Positions 48,055-59,160 of a DNA stretch of 64,000 nucleotides are shown in pieces. Position 1 is the stretch's first letter. The number at the start of each line of letters is the position of its first letter. A program made the translations under genes and the position numbers. Under the pieces are notes generated by a model. The model was not told the DNA's origin and did not search any database. It saw only the letters and a program-made list of their open reading frames with translations. The DNA lies in contig NC_057019.1 of NCBI RefSeq assembly GCF_000002595.2, forward strand, positions 6,315,407 to 6,379,406. Reading direction: 5' to 3'. This DNA is from Chlamydomonas reinhardtii. Taxonomy: Eukaryota; Chlorophyta; Chlorophyceae; Chlamydomonadales; Chlamydomonadaceae.

Positions 48055-49885
48055 AGCAGCTGGTGGCATTTGCGCTTGGCAGCCATTGGCCGTTGGCAAG
48101 ACAGGCAGGAACAATTCACGATTTGGAGAGCGGGACCGTTGATGTGATCAGGTGGCGGTTTGAAGCGAACATCAGGGTGTGTGGGTGGGGGGGGGGATCA
48201 GCAACAGGGCTAACGCGGCGGGCGCCTCAGTGCGGCACTGACAGCTGCACGCGGTGGCGGCAGGCGAGCGCAAACGTGGAGCGCAAGCGTTTGCTGCGTC
48301 GCCAGTCGCGCGAGTGCATTGCTGTCACTGGCGGCATGGTGGTGGTGATGGCGGTATGTGTCATGCTGGCTCAGCCCCTTTCCCTCTCTCCCTCTCCACC
48401 ACATCCGCCCTTTGCGCTCTGTCTTTCGTGGCCCATCCATCTCCTCGCCTCGCCTGCAGGACTCGCCCAAGGTGGTCATCCTGGACATCCGCTACCCCAC
48501 CCTGCCCGTGGCGGAGCTGTGCAGGCACCAGGTGCGAGGCGGCGGAGCGGTTGTGTGCAGGGCGGCGGCGGTGGGTGGGTGGGTTGGTTGGTTTCTAGCT
48601 GCCAGGGTTACGGCAGGGGAAGGAGCAAAGACAGAGCGATGGCAGTGCGGGCGATTGTCGATTGGAGCCAGTCGCGGGGTCTCGGAGGGGGCCCAGCACT
48701 TGCAGTTGAAAGGCGCTGGGTTTTGCGAGGTGAAACGGATTGTGTTGTGTTATTGGAGTTGCGGGACCTTTCATTTGCTGTGCTCTGTGCCGCTGTTTCC
48801 TCACAGGCGCCGGTCAACGCCTTGGCCTGGGCACCGCACTCGGCCCAACACATCTGCACCGCCGGGGACGACTCACAGGTGTGCACAAGGGGTGGCGGAA
48901 TGGGGCAGGCAGCGTGTGTGGTTGTGTGCGGTGGTTGGGGGTTGCAAGGATTGGTACAGAGAAGTGTAGCGAAGTAGACAACAGGCGTGGGGTGGATTTC
49001 CAGCGTGGCTTGTACTCGAGCTCCTCTCCGTTGGTGTGACCGCCAAGCCAAGCCGGGCTGCTTCCGAAGCTGTTTTCGTCAGCCCCATCACCGGTGCCCG
49101 GCCACCTCTGCAAAGCCCGCGCCTCGCGCTCGCCCCAACGCAACCCTTGCCTCGCACCCCGTCTGCCCACCCACGCACAGGCGCTGATCTGGGATGTGTC
49201 GGCGGTGGGCGGCGGCAACAATGCCAACGCGGCGGCGGGCGGCGGCGCCAGTGACGTCAGCTTGGACCCCATACTGGCGTACGGAGCGGCCAGCGAGGTA
49301 AGGGGGGTTTCTGGGGACTGGGTCTTTGGGGCTGGGGTTCTGGTGTTTGCGTGTGTGGGGGGGGGGTGTATGTGTGTGAAAGAAGAAAACGAAACGATGT
49401 GTGTGTGTGTGTGTGTGTGTCAGAGAGCAAGGAAACACAGGAGAGAGTGTGTGTGCATGTGTGTGTGTTAGAAATAACACGAGATAGGTGTGTGTATGTG
49501 TGTTTGCAAGCATGCACCAAACCCAGCCGCGAACCCATCCTGTCGGTGAGGTGCGAAGGGTGGAGGGCGTGGGTTACAGCGGTGTAGTTTGCTTCAGCTG
49601 GTTGAGTGCATTGGAAAGGCGTGCGCGTCAGAAGGGCTCGCGCGACGAGAAGAGGGGTGTGTTCCGTGGGCATTGGGGGTGCTGTGGGTGGTGGCGAAGA
49701 GGAGGGGCGGCGCCGAAGGGCCTGCGGTTTGGGCTGGGTTCGTTGCCGGTGCTGCTCCGGCCTTGTTGCGCCCCAACCGGCATCCCCCATCACAATTGCA
49801 GGTGAACCAGCTGCAGTGGAGCTCCGCGCAGCCGGACTGGGTGGCAATCTGCTTCGGCAACAAAACGCAGATCCTAAGGGTGTGA
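44978..49885 (+). CDS. LWD1: LWD1/TTG1/DCAF7-type WD40 protein
   Basis: Eleven exons: 44978-45058, 45545-45623, 45847-45972, 46283-46386, 46771-46884, 47345-47466, 47889-47997, 48460-48531, 48807-48878, 49181-49297, 49802-49885, giving 359 residues, all in phase. The protein follows plant LWD1/AN11 and animal DCAF7 from end to end: [121 protein letters not shown], and the end [20 protein letters not shown]. It has five to seven WD blades and no catalytic residues. In plants LWD1/2 act in the circadian clock and TTG1 in MYB-bHLH complexes; DCAF7 binds DYRK-type kinases and CUL4-DDB1. A scaffold role in nucleus and cytosol is expected. The only lineage features are Gly/Ser/Ala-rich inserts in exons 4 and 10. 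A TGTAA lies 27 bp past the stop. Confidence 0.95.
47175..47330 (+). repeat. Intron-resident short repeat, copy D (fullest copy)
   Basis: Gene-sense layout: CACCTGCTGTCTACTTCGCT, then CTGTACCAATCCTTGCAACC, a GC-rich middle, then GTGCCTGGCTACAACTTCAC, TTCTTGGTTTATTATGAATG. It ends about 14 bp before the acceptor of WD40 exon 6. The first half matches 6604-6660 and 48935-48995; the second half matches 63582-63630, 63970-64000 and 290-345. Confidence 0.8.
48935..48995 (-). repeat. Intron-resident short repeat, copy E (inverted)
   Basis: GGGTTGCAAGGATTGGTACAGAGAAGTGTAGC-like sequence, the reverse complement of the first half of copy D. It lies in WD40 intron 9, starting about 55 bp after the donor. 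Confidence 0.8.
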
Positions 49886-49911
49886 GGCGCCTAGAGGCGC
49901 GTGAGGCGAGG

Positions 49912-49916
49912 TGTAA
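49912..49916 (+). promoter_or_regulatory. TGTAA poly(A) signal candidate (WD40 gene)
   Basis: TGTAA 27 bp after the WD40 stop codon, in sense orientation. Confidence 0.5.
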
Positions 49917-50108
49917 TGGGGCTGGGTTTTATGGGGAGGTCCTTTCGTGGGTTGTTCACGCGGAAGTGGGGTTGGCCGTTGGTTGACAGTGAGGCACTGG
50001 AGATGGAAAAGGCACAGCAAGTGCCTCATGGCGAGGAGTGGCGGCAGCGGCAGGAGGGGCTTAGCGCGAGCAGGTCGAGTGACGGGTTTCCAGCGACGAA
50101 TGAGGAGG

Positions 50109-50838
50109 CCCGGGGGCGCGGGGGGATGACGCTTGGGGCATGGCGGGCGTGGTTCAGCCAGTCTTGGCCGAGCGAGGGCCGCGCGGCCTGGCACACCCTT
50201 GTCGTGGCGCTGGCGAGTGGCACGATATTTTATATATACACATAACGGCCAGTATAGCATGCGCAAGCATGATACAGTATGGCGGCGAGTGTCAGTAGTT
50301 GTTTTTGCAATTCTTGCGCGGCGGGCCCAGTCGCGAGCCGCTGAGGGTCTGGCCAAAAGTCGCCACTTTCCTGGCGTCGGTTCCTCCATTTGCCTAATCT
50401 CATAGAGATGGTCCCAAATGAGCGCGAAAGGGCTACCTTGAAGTGGGGGTAGCCCGAATCCTAACGAAATGCCGACCCGCCCAACATGTCGACATGCCCA
50501 CCCACGCGCCAGGTAAGCGGCCCGTGCACAGCCAGGGCGCTCCTAGTACGCCTGCACAGACGCAGGTGTGAAATACACAGGCTTGGGCATTTAAGCGGCC
50601 GCCGCGCAGGCGCTGGGCCCGTCCGTGGGCTGTGCGCGGCGTGGGGACGCCGGATGCCCGGCCACCGTGTGGCCCGGCCGTGTTGATTCCTGGCGGCCCA
50701 AGTGCCAGTATAGCATGCTATCTAGTGGGTCTTGGGACTGCGAGCTGGGCAGAAACAGCGCACAGGCTACAAGGCACGGAAGCGGCCCGTTCCCCACCGC
50801 CGCAGCCACATGCCCTCAAGACCCGACACACGAAGCCT
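50109..50838 (+). repeat. Direct repeat, about 730 bp, copy 1
   Basis: Starts CCCGGGGGCGCGGGGGGATG, includes GCACGATATTTTATATATAC and TGAAGTGGGGGTAGCCCGAA, and ends ACCCGACACACGAAGCC. It is nearly identical to 51270-52011 apart from scattered substitutions and short indels (spacing 1,161 bp at the start, 1,173 bp at the end). It may be a tandem duplication or the two ends of a gutted mobile element. No coding content was identified in either copy. Confidence 0.85.
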
Positions 50839-51269
50839 GCATGCCTCCGCACACGCCTTGCCTGCCCCGCCCGCTCGCGCATACCCACGCGACCTGACAG
50901 TCTCTGGGCATCATTTGGAGCGGGGCAGCATCCCCTTGACGTAGCCCACGCCCAGGCCGCGACTGAGGACGCGCTGCGTATGCGGCGTCGTGGGCCGCGG
51001 TAGACGGTGAGCCGAGCGGATTGGTGCGCGCCGGCGGCTCTAGGCTGCCCCGAGCCGCCGGCGCCGCAATGCACAGGCGCTATGTAGGGCATCCACGCCA
51101 TGATGGCGTGCGTGGTCGGCCGCGGCAGCCCCTGCCAGCTCCGGGCGCAGTGTGTAGGCTTGCTCGCACCCCCGGGCTTGCTCGCACCCGAGGGGCGGCC
51201 GCATGCAATCTGCGTGGCTGACGCATGGCCCTGGGGGCCGCTAAGGATGTGTGTGGAGGCTTGAGGGGG

Positions 51270-52011
51270 CCCGGGGGCGCGGGGGGATGACGCTTGGGGC
51301 ATGGCGGGCGTGGTTCAGCCAGTCTTGGCCGAGCGAGGGCCGCGTGTCATAGTGCGGCCTGGCACACCCTTGTCGTGGCGCTGGCGAGTGGCACGATATT
51401 TTATATATACACATGTACGGCCAGTATAGCCTGCGCAAGCATGATACAGTATGGCGGCGAGTGTCAGTAGTTGTTTTTGCAATTCTCGCGCGGTGGGCTC
51501 AGTCGCGAGCTGCTGAGGGTCTGGCCAAAAGTCGCCACTTTCCAGGCGTCGGTTCCTCCATTTGCCTATTCTCATAGAGATGGTCCCAAATGAGCGCGAA
51601 AGGGCTACCTTGAAGTGGGGGTAGCCCGAATCCTAACGAAATGCCGACCCGCCGAACATGTCGACATGCCCACCCACGCGCCAGGTAAGCGACCCGTGCA
51701 CAGCCAGGGCGCTCCTAGTACGCCTGCATAGACGCAGGTGTGAAATACACAGGCCCGGGCATTTAAGCGGCCGCCGCGCAGGCGCTGGGCCCGTCCGTGG
51801 GCTGTGCGCGGCGTGGGGACGCTGGATGCCCGGCCACCGTGTGGCCCGGCCGTGTTGATACCTGGCGGCCCAAGTGCCAGTATAGCATGCTATCTAGTGG
51901 GTCTCGAGACTGCGAGCTGGGCAGAAACAGCGCCCAGGCTACAAAGGCACGGAAGCGGCCCGTTCCCCACCGCCGCAGCCACATGCCCTCAAGACCCGAC
52001 ACACGAAGCCA
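51270..52011 (+). repeat. Direct repeat, about 740 bp, copy 2
   Basis: Second copy of the 50109-50838 repeat, same orientation. Divergence is low, suggesting a fairly recent duplication or insertion. The intervening 430 bp (50839-51269) is not repeated. Confidence 0.85.
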
Positions 52012-52801
52012 GCAGAAGGGGTAGTTCGCCAGATTCGGGGACCGTATGCAACCCCACGCAGCGAGAATGCGCCCCCGGAATAGCCCAATCTATCTCGCCC
52101 GAGGTCCTACATTGGGACCCGCTCTCGACCCGCTTCTTGCCGCTTCCCGAACATGCAAGCCCGCCCTGGCGGCGGACGACAAGCAAGGAGAGTTCCGCTA
52201 GCTTGAAGCTGCAGGTACTCCGGCTTTAAGGAGTTTCGTTCAACAGCTTCGCCGGCACAGGAGACAGCAGGAGGCACCAGGCGCACGCAAGACCGGTGCG
52301 AGACAGCGCCCGAACGGTTCGGCATCATTCGTAAGTCGGGTTTGCGATCTCCATGTTCGTGAACCGGAGAGCGGTTGGCCGAAACCAACGGCTGGCCTGC
52401 GCGCGCTACTACGGTACTGCTGAGCACCAGCGAACAACTTGAGCTGGTTGCTTCGATGGTATGCAGCCACTGTTTGTATATGCGTTCAAGATCAAGTCAG
52501 CCATTCGAGGAGTCAATCCACAATCACGAACTGACGACGGTTGGCCGCTCACGCACCAATAAATCGAGTTCTTTGCAGGCTCCCTTTGGTAGTTGATACT
52601 TGAATTCCTGCTTGCTTCAATCGTCTCAGGTACTGCCTTTCTCTGGGTCTACTCGCGCGTGTCCTGACACGTTAGTCTTACTTCACGTCTGCGACAACGA
52701 GCGGCGTGCGCTGCTCCCCTGCTCCTTCACGCAGAAAGCATGAGGCAAGTAGAGTGTCGTGGTATTTAAGAACTTACTTGCAGCTATTCCCAACAGCACA
52801 A

Positions 52802-53896
52802 ATGTGCGCTGCCCCGCGTTCGTCACTTCTGGGCTGCCATGCATCCACATCGCACCACAGGCGCACCAAGGCTTCGGCCGCGGCTATTGCTGCTATCATG
52901 GCGGCCCTCTGCCTGTTGAGCGCTGCAAGCGCGCAGACCACGGTTACTTGCAACGTTGCGACTCCCACCTGTGACTCGAGTGGCACGCCCACTTGCGCTT
53001 CCGGCCAGACCGCCGCCTGCGCCATCGACACCGCCATCACCGGCACCGGCATTTCTTGCGATGCCAGCGGCAACCTGGTGTGTGACCCGGGCACCACGCC
53101 CGTGTGCCAGGTCACCGTAACGTCCAGCAAGAGCGATGATCCGGTGAGGGAGGAACGTAGCTGGCAACTGGTGAACAAAGCGGTTGGGCTCGGCACGCAT
53201 GCTGCCGTGTGGGGTGTTAGCTCGTCTGTCCGAAGGGCGAGATTCGCTTCGGGCATTTGTGCACGTCCGCAATGATGGCGCCCCGTCCCGCCAGACAAGA
53301 CCGCTACCTTTGCATGTGTAGACCCCTAGCCTGAATTCTTCCAAGCTTGTGCGAGGCCAGCAGAACATGTGTCCTGAACACACGGCTTCCCTCCTCTTCT
53401 TCCCTGCGCAGGCCACAATCTGCCGCGGCCAGCGTGTCAAGCACTGCTTCAACACCTTCTCCGGCGGCATCGGCCACACCACCAGCACCGGACCCACCAC
53501 GCGTGAGTAACTCCTGCACCACGCCATGTTTGAGCAGTATTCGCCCCTAGCTGCTGCCTGCGCGCGTGAACTGCGTCAGCGGGTCCCTCTTGTAACCAAT
53601 AATGCAATCTGCGCGCGTTAGCGCCACCCAACGTGCCTCCAGCCCGTGCCTACCGCTTCGCCTCCCTTCTGCCCTTCCCGCCGCTGCACTACTCCCTCCC
53701 CACAGCCGATACCTCTAAGGTCATTTCCGATGCCAAGACCAAGCACGAGTCCAGCCGCGCCCAGACCTGCTCCGACCTCCGCACCTGCACCAACACCCTC
53801 ACTGGCTCTGGTTCCGGATCCGTTCCCGGCGTCTACGGCGGAAGTGGCAACAGCAACAACAACGGTCGCCGCCGGCTCTTCCAAGGGTCTAGCGGT

Positions 53897-53944
<48 letters not shown>

Positions 53945-56139
53945 AGCGGCAGCAACAGCGTCCCCCAGACCATCCCTACCCGCATGGCGGATGACCACGC
54001 CACCCTTGCCGGTGAGCGATGGTGGTCTCACCCTCCTGCATTTGCTGCTGTGCCAAGGAAGCATGGACCGCCGTACGGGCGGGCGACGTTTCCTGTCTTC
54101 ACTCCTGTGTATGCTTACCGACTGCTGCATGCTGCTGCTAGGAAACCTTGGCCTCATGCACCTGCCTTGTCCATGTGTACGCCCGCCCCCGTACAATGCC
54201 GCAGGTGCCACCCTGTCTGACGACCAGATCGATGCCTACTGTGGCCACACGACCAGTCCCACCACCATCTCCGTTGCGCAGCAGCTGCGCAAGGGTAGCA
54301 AGTACGATGGTGAGTGGAAACGCGGATGGCTTAGCTGCGGAGTGGTCGGCCCGACGGGGGCACGTGCACCGCGTACACATTTCCACATGCTCATGTCAAC
54401 CTAGCACGCCAAGGCCTACGCATGCTGGTTGTGCTGTCTTGCCTGCGTGCATTCTCCAACGTTGTTCTGGGACTCGCTCTCGGCCCCTTTCTACCCCGGG
54501 CCTTCATTATTCGCAGCGTCCCAGATCAAGACGAGCAATGGCAAATCTATTGGCAACGTTCCTGGTGGCAACGGTGCCAGCAACGGCAATGGAAACGGCA
54601 ATGGCAATGGCAATGGCAATGGTAATGGCAATGGCAACGGCAACGGAAATGGCAATGGCAACGGCAACGGAAATGGCAACGGAAATGGTAACGGAAATGG
54701 CAACGGAAACGGTAACGGCCACCGGTAAGTGTCGCCAGTGATGGTACCGAGAGGGTGCGCGGTGCGCTTTTGCCTGCCTTCATGTCCACACTCACGCGGT
54801 ATCCGCTTGCTACCGTACACAATCCGCCACCTTACGACTGCAGTCGCCAGCTGGGCTCCTGCCCCGTTAGCGGCGTCAGCCTGGATTGCGATTGCGAGGC
54901 CACCACCGGCATCTGCCAGGCCGCTGCACCCGAGTACGACAGCACCTACGGCTTCTACATTGCCTCTCTCCAGTGAGTAGTCCAGTCTCTGTCCATGCCG
55001 CCCTCGCTGCTTCAGCTCTCACCCAACTGGCAGGACAGTTCTAGCTCCGTACGCAGCACCATAGTTAGTTGTGATTGCCGATCCGCCCGCCGTCGGTCCT
55101 CCCGCATCCAATCAATCAATGGGCCCACCCTGGCTTCCCCGGCCCATTCGGTGGCGCCCCAGCCGCACGTGTGTGTCTTGCTTGCCGCCCATAGCCACGT
55201 GAGCCCCGCTTCCCTGCTGGCATCTCACCGTGCTGTGCCTCCCCCTTGTGCCTCCCCCTCAGGCCCATTGGCGTCGTGAATGACCTGGCGCTGACCACGC
55301 GCTCCAACGCCAAGCCGGTGGCCATCGACAAGATTGTGTGCGCTGCTGTTGAGGCCGCATCGATTGTGATTGACGGTGCCTGCGACATGACTAAGGCCGA
55401 GGGTGCGTGGGCGGCCGTGTGGGGCGAAGGGGGCGAGGCAATACGGTATGCAGCGACAGCAAGAAGGCACGCACACTGCTGAGATGCTTCCCTCACGATT
55501 GACCCGTACGATATGTACGCTGCATGCAACGCAAACGCAGGCTTCACCGTTGGCGAGTGGGCCGGTGCCGGTGCGCTGGTGTATGTGGGAGAGACCGCCA
55601 GCCTGCTGACCATCCCCGCCGAGTTCGTGTGCCCTGCCATCAAGATGGTGGGTCACTTGGCCAACGCAGCTACGCTTACCTTCCTTGGAATCTACAAGTC
55701 GCCACATACATGTGTGTCATGCACTCCTATGCCCCAGCCCACGCTTCAAAACACACGCTGCTCCCCTTCCCGCCCACTCCACCCTCAGGTGTCTCAAGCC
55801 GCCAAGCTGGCTTGCTCTACCATCGCGGAGCAGGCCGAATTCCTTGATGGTCTGGTGGACTCGTCCGAGATCCAGGTGCGCGTGCTTCAACGGCAGGTTG
55901 GGGGGCATCTGCTTGCTGCGGCACCCATGTGGATCCAGCCGTACGGTATGGGTGCAAAACCAAAACCCCTGAGACGTTTGCCCCCATGCATGGTTCTGGG
56001 CGCATGATGTGTCCATCCACAGGCCGCTTACCAGAACAGCAAGGTGATCACCTACAACCAGGGCAAGATTCAGGAGAAGGTCATTGACACCACCACCGAG
56101 ATTTCCAACCAGCTCAACGAGAGTGAGTGCACACACACA

Positions 56140-56228
<89 letters not shown>

Positions 56229-57269
56229 TCTTCTCATGTGTCGCCGTCTCGCGTACCCAGCATGCACTTGTGCTACTCCCATTACACGACTGCCTGCCTG
56301 GCTATCACGGCATCCCGTTGTGACCATCCCGTCCCCTTCACCCACACACACAGCCCACATTGAGATTGATGAGCGTATCGACACCTCCACCACCGACGTT
56401 AAGAACACCGTCATTGACAACAGCAACCACCTGGCCGCGCTGTTGGCCAACGGCACCAAGGCGATCCTGGATTCCATCAACGCCACCGACGTGCGCATTG
56501 AGACCGCCATCGCCAACGAGCTGACCAACATCACCACCACCCTCGCCAACGACGTGACCATCCTGCTGGCCAAGGTAGGTCCGAGGGGCTGGGGACGTTG
56601 GGAGCGGGGGGTTGTAATTACCCCTCGGGGGCAGCTCGGTCATTAGCTAGGCTAGGGTAGGTCAAGCATTTCCAGGTGTGTGGTGCGGTGTGCTGTGCGC
56701 TCGCTCCCGCATGCACGTACCAGACGCGTGACCGGCCATGTCGCACCCTACCTACGCCACGCTTCCAACTACGTACTTAGCATTCATCACGTACATGACA
56801 CTCCGTCATCATTCTTTGCAGCTGGACGCCGTGCTCGCCAGCATCACGGCCCAGATCACCACCCTCACCAACACCGTGAACGCGCGCTTCTGCGACCAAC
56901 GCGATCAGGCCGCACTCATCCAGGAGGAGCTCAACTTCCACAGGTGCTGTGTCCACTCGTGCCCGTGCACACGTGTGTGGCCGCAACACAGCCGCAATTC
57001 CTGCCGCGGAAATATTGGCTGGGGTGGGCCTCAAACAACTTCCCCTGCCGTACCTCCTGCTGATAACCCGGCCCTACCTCGCCCGCCCCTCCGCCCACGC
57101 ACACAGGCGCCTGATGCTCACACCCGACGGCCAGCGCCCCGGCTGGAACAACCAGCCCACCAACAAGGGACCCGGCCCCTCGTGCAAGCCCCCCACCGCC
57201 TGCAGCGCCGCTGTGGCCACGCTGGTCGGCACCACCGAGCTCGCCACTTGGAACAACTGCAACGCTTGA
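52802..57269 (+). CDS. Secreted Cys-containing protein with Asn-Gly repeats and helical core
   Basis: Thirteen exons: 52802-53143, 53412-53502, 53706-54011, 54205-54309, 54517-54724, 54844-54972, 55263-55402, 55541-55647, 55789-55875, 56023-56122, 56354-56574, 56822-56943, 57107-57269, giving 706 residues, all in phase. A basic N-terminus is followed by the hydrophobic signal IAAIMAALCLLSAASAQ. Then comes a Cys-rich region of about 70 residues with CDSSGTPTCASGQTAACAID and CDASGNLVCDPGTTPVCQV. Exon 3 ends in a short NG run and exon 5 has 23 consecutive Asn-Gly pairs. Exon 6 adds LDCDCEATTGICQ. Residues of exons 8-12 form a long helical segment with many Asn-x-Thr/Ser sites (DSINATDVRIETAIANELTN) and repeated IxxxTxxI spacing. 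The C-terminus is Cys-rich again (GPSCKPPTACSAAV). An extracellular-matrix or vacuolar role is inferred; no family is recognised. Confidence 0.8.
54582..54719 (+). repeat. Coding (AAYGGN)n repeat, 23 Asn-Gly pairs
   Basis: In-frame hexamer repeat in exon 5 of the secreted-protein gene. Third positions vary (GGC, GGA, GGT, AAC, AAT), so the array is kept at protein level rather than freshly expanded. A shorter NG run occurs at about 53899-53943. Confidence 0.95.
56129..56225. repeat. (CA)n microsatellite in secreted-protein intron 10
   Basis: Near-pure CA run starting 7 bp after the donor GTGAGTG of exon 10. Confidence 0.97.
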
Positions 57270-59160
57270 AGCGGCGACTGACAGATAGACCTACCTGCGT
57301 GTCTGGCCATACCCGCCGGCGCAACACCAGGTTACAACGCGTTAACGGCTGCTTACATGGGTTGTATATCATATTTTGAGTATATACATCAGTATATACA
57401 AAATGAACGTAGCATATATATTGCCGTGCTGAGCTACGGACAGCGCCTGCGCTCAGGCCTGCGCTTTGGACGTCGTTGGGATCCGGGTTTGAGCGTGAAA
57501 TCGTGCCAGGCAGGAGCGTGCGTGTGCCTGGATTTTGCTTCCCATATTGCTCGGAGGGACTCGGACGCGGCAAGGAAACAACCTTGAACACATAGGCGGT
57601 TGGTGAAGCTGCCATGAAATAAGCAGGTGGATAAATGAGTTTGTTTGGTGCGGTCGTGTGTGTCCTGTGGTTCCTATCCACCCTTAGTCCATCGTCTCAC
57701 ACCAAGCACGCATGAACCCCCCATGCATCCATGGACCTATCGTTGCACTTGTTGTTATGCTCTTTACAGGGTAACGGGCCTATGGTTGCGGATGGACATT
57801 CGGCATGGCGGCCATAAGCCAGCCTATCTCGAATGCATTGTTTGGCTCTGCAGTAGTAGCGCAAATCCAGGAGGCCAAACCATCTACATGTGCAGCTGCA
57901 CATATCTGTGCACACTTCCTGCACCACACCCATGCATACGCATCAGAAGTGCACGCGCTTGTAACCAAACCAAACGGATAAGAGTGTCCCTCCGTGCAAT
58001 GATGCCGTGCGGCTCCATACATGGCGATGCCGGACATCCCTGCCCAACAACATAGTCAGGGGCCACGGCTTCGCCCCAATGCAAAGAACATGGAAGGCGG
58101 CGGGGATGCGGGCGAAGCCGCCCTGGTGGCCTGCATGGTGAGGGCCCAAGCGGTGGACACGGAGTGACACGGGCACAGCGACGAACATGGGCACCGGGCA
58201 CAGGTGCCATTGACAACCGGACAACAGGACCAGCGTGGCCTTGGCGCTGCCGGTTTTTGCTTTTGTTGCTCAAGTTTCATTGAATACAACCCGTAGATGC
58301 TCGCTGCTCGAGCTAGCTATTGCGCGTGTTGCTATTGCGTTTGGCCGAAGATAGTTGTCACGCCTCCTATCACAAAAACCTTGGCATATGCAGGTTAAAT
58401 TGATGGCTACAGGTTCATTATTCGTATCCTCAGCACGGAAGGCGCTGGAGGCGCAGGTGTTGATCTTAAGCAGGAGTCCAACCGCAAGACTCAAAATGCC
58501 CCGAGCCATGAACATCTAGTTGCTCATAACATGTAGTTACACACTATGCTACATGTCCATATATCTGTCCGTTGGTTTCCGACCTTCCTTGGGCTCCCGA
58601 TCGGCAAACGTTTTACAACAGAACAAGGACGTTCCCTCTAAGTGGTTGGTCAATACGTTTTTGACACCAGTATGCTAATTTGCATCACCGGTATCCTAAG
58701 GATAGGGACATGATCAAGGGACCACACCCACCGACCAGGACGGAGTCAGGCAGGATCCAGCAATCTTTCAGAGTCCGCCACAGCGGGAGCACCGCACCCC
58801 CAAAAGGCGACCATGCTTGCACAGGGGTGGTATCAGGCATGGCACGGCAGGGTTCCACCAACACAGCCCCCGGCAGGGGGGGCTGAAAACGCGGAAACCC
58901 CGCCACCACCCTGCCCCCGCCCTGCCACCTCCCTGCTATCTCCACCTGCCAGGGCCGTGCCGCCTTGAACTCTGCATCCCGACAACGACATCCAGCTCCA
59001 CACACACATTGCGCCAGATATGCTGGAACCCATAAAAAACAGAAACCGGCAACGGCAACAGCGGAGCTGACTCAACTACCTAGCAAAGCACAACCGCAAG
59101 CCACAGAAGCTACTGTATACAGAAGCAGAAATCTGTACAGCAGCTCTAGAAGCAATTTAA
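57270..59160. other. Convergent 3' spacer, AT-richer in parts
   Basis: Holds the 3' UTRs of the secreted-protein gene (plus) and RPC3 (minus). 57360-57425 is an ATATAC-rich stretch. A minus-strand open frame at 58270-58515 starts with a signal-like hydrophobic segment but has no further support. Confidence 0.5.
58613..58617 (-). promoter_or_regulatory. TGTAA poly(A) signal candidate (RPC3)
   Basis: Minus-strand TGTAA about 545 bp past the RPC3 stop. A second one lies near 58534. Confidence 0.4.

Larger units (their letters stand above)
49886..52801. other. Spacer dominated by a direct-repeat pair
   Basis: After the WD40 3' end, two long direct repeats (50109-50838 and 51270-52011) flank about 430 bp of unique sequence. 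52012-52801 is unique and should hold the promoter of the secreted-protein gene. No supported gene. Confidence 0.55.

Noticed and set aside
50839-51269. Possible gene inside the direct-repeat core (minus strand MAWMPYIAPVHCGAGG)
   Set aside because: Too short, no family motif and no splice support.
58270-58515. Small minus-strand open frame with signal-like start (MFMARGILSLAVGLLL)
   Set aside because: Lies downstream of the RPC3 poly(A) candidate, has no splice or family support and an ordinary composition after the start. Kept only as a remote possibility.
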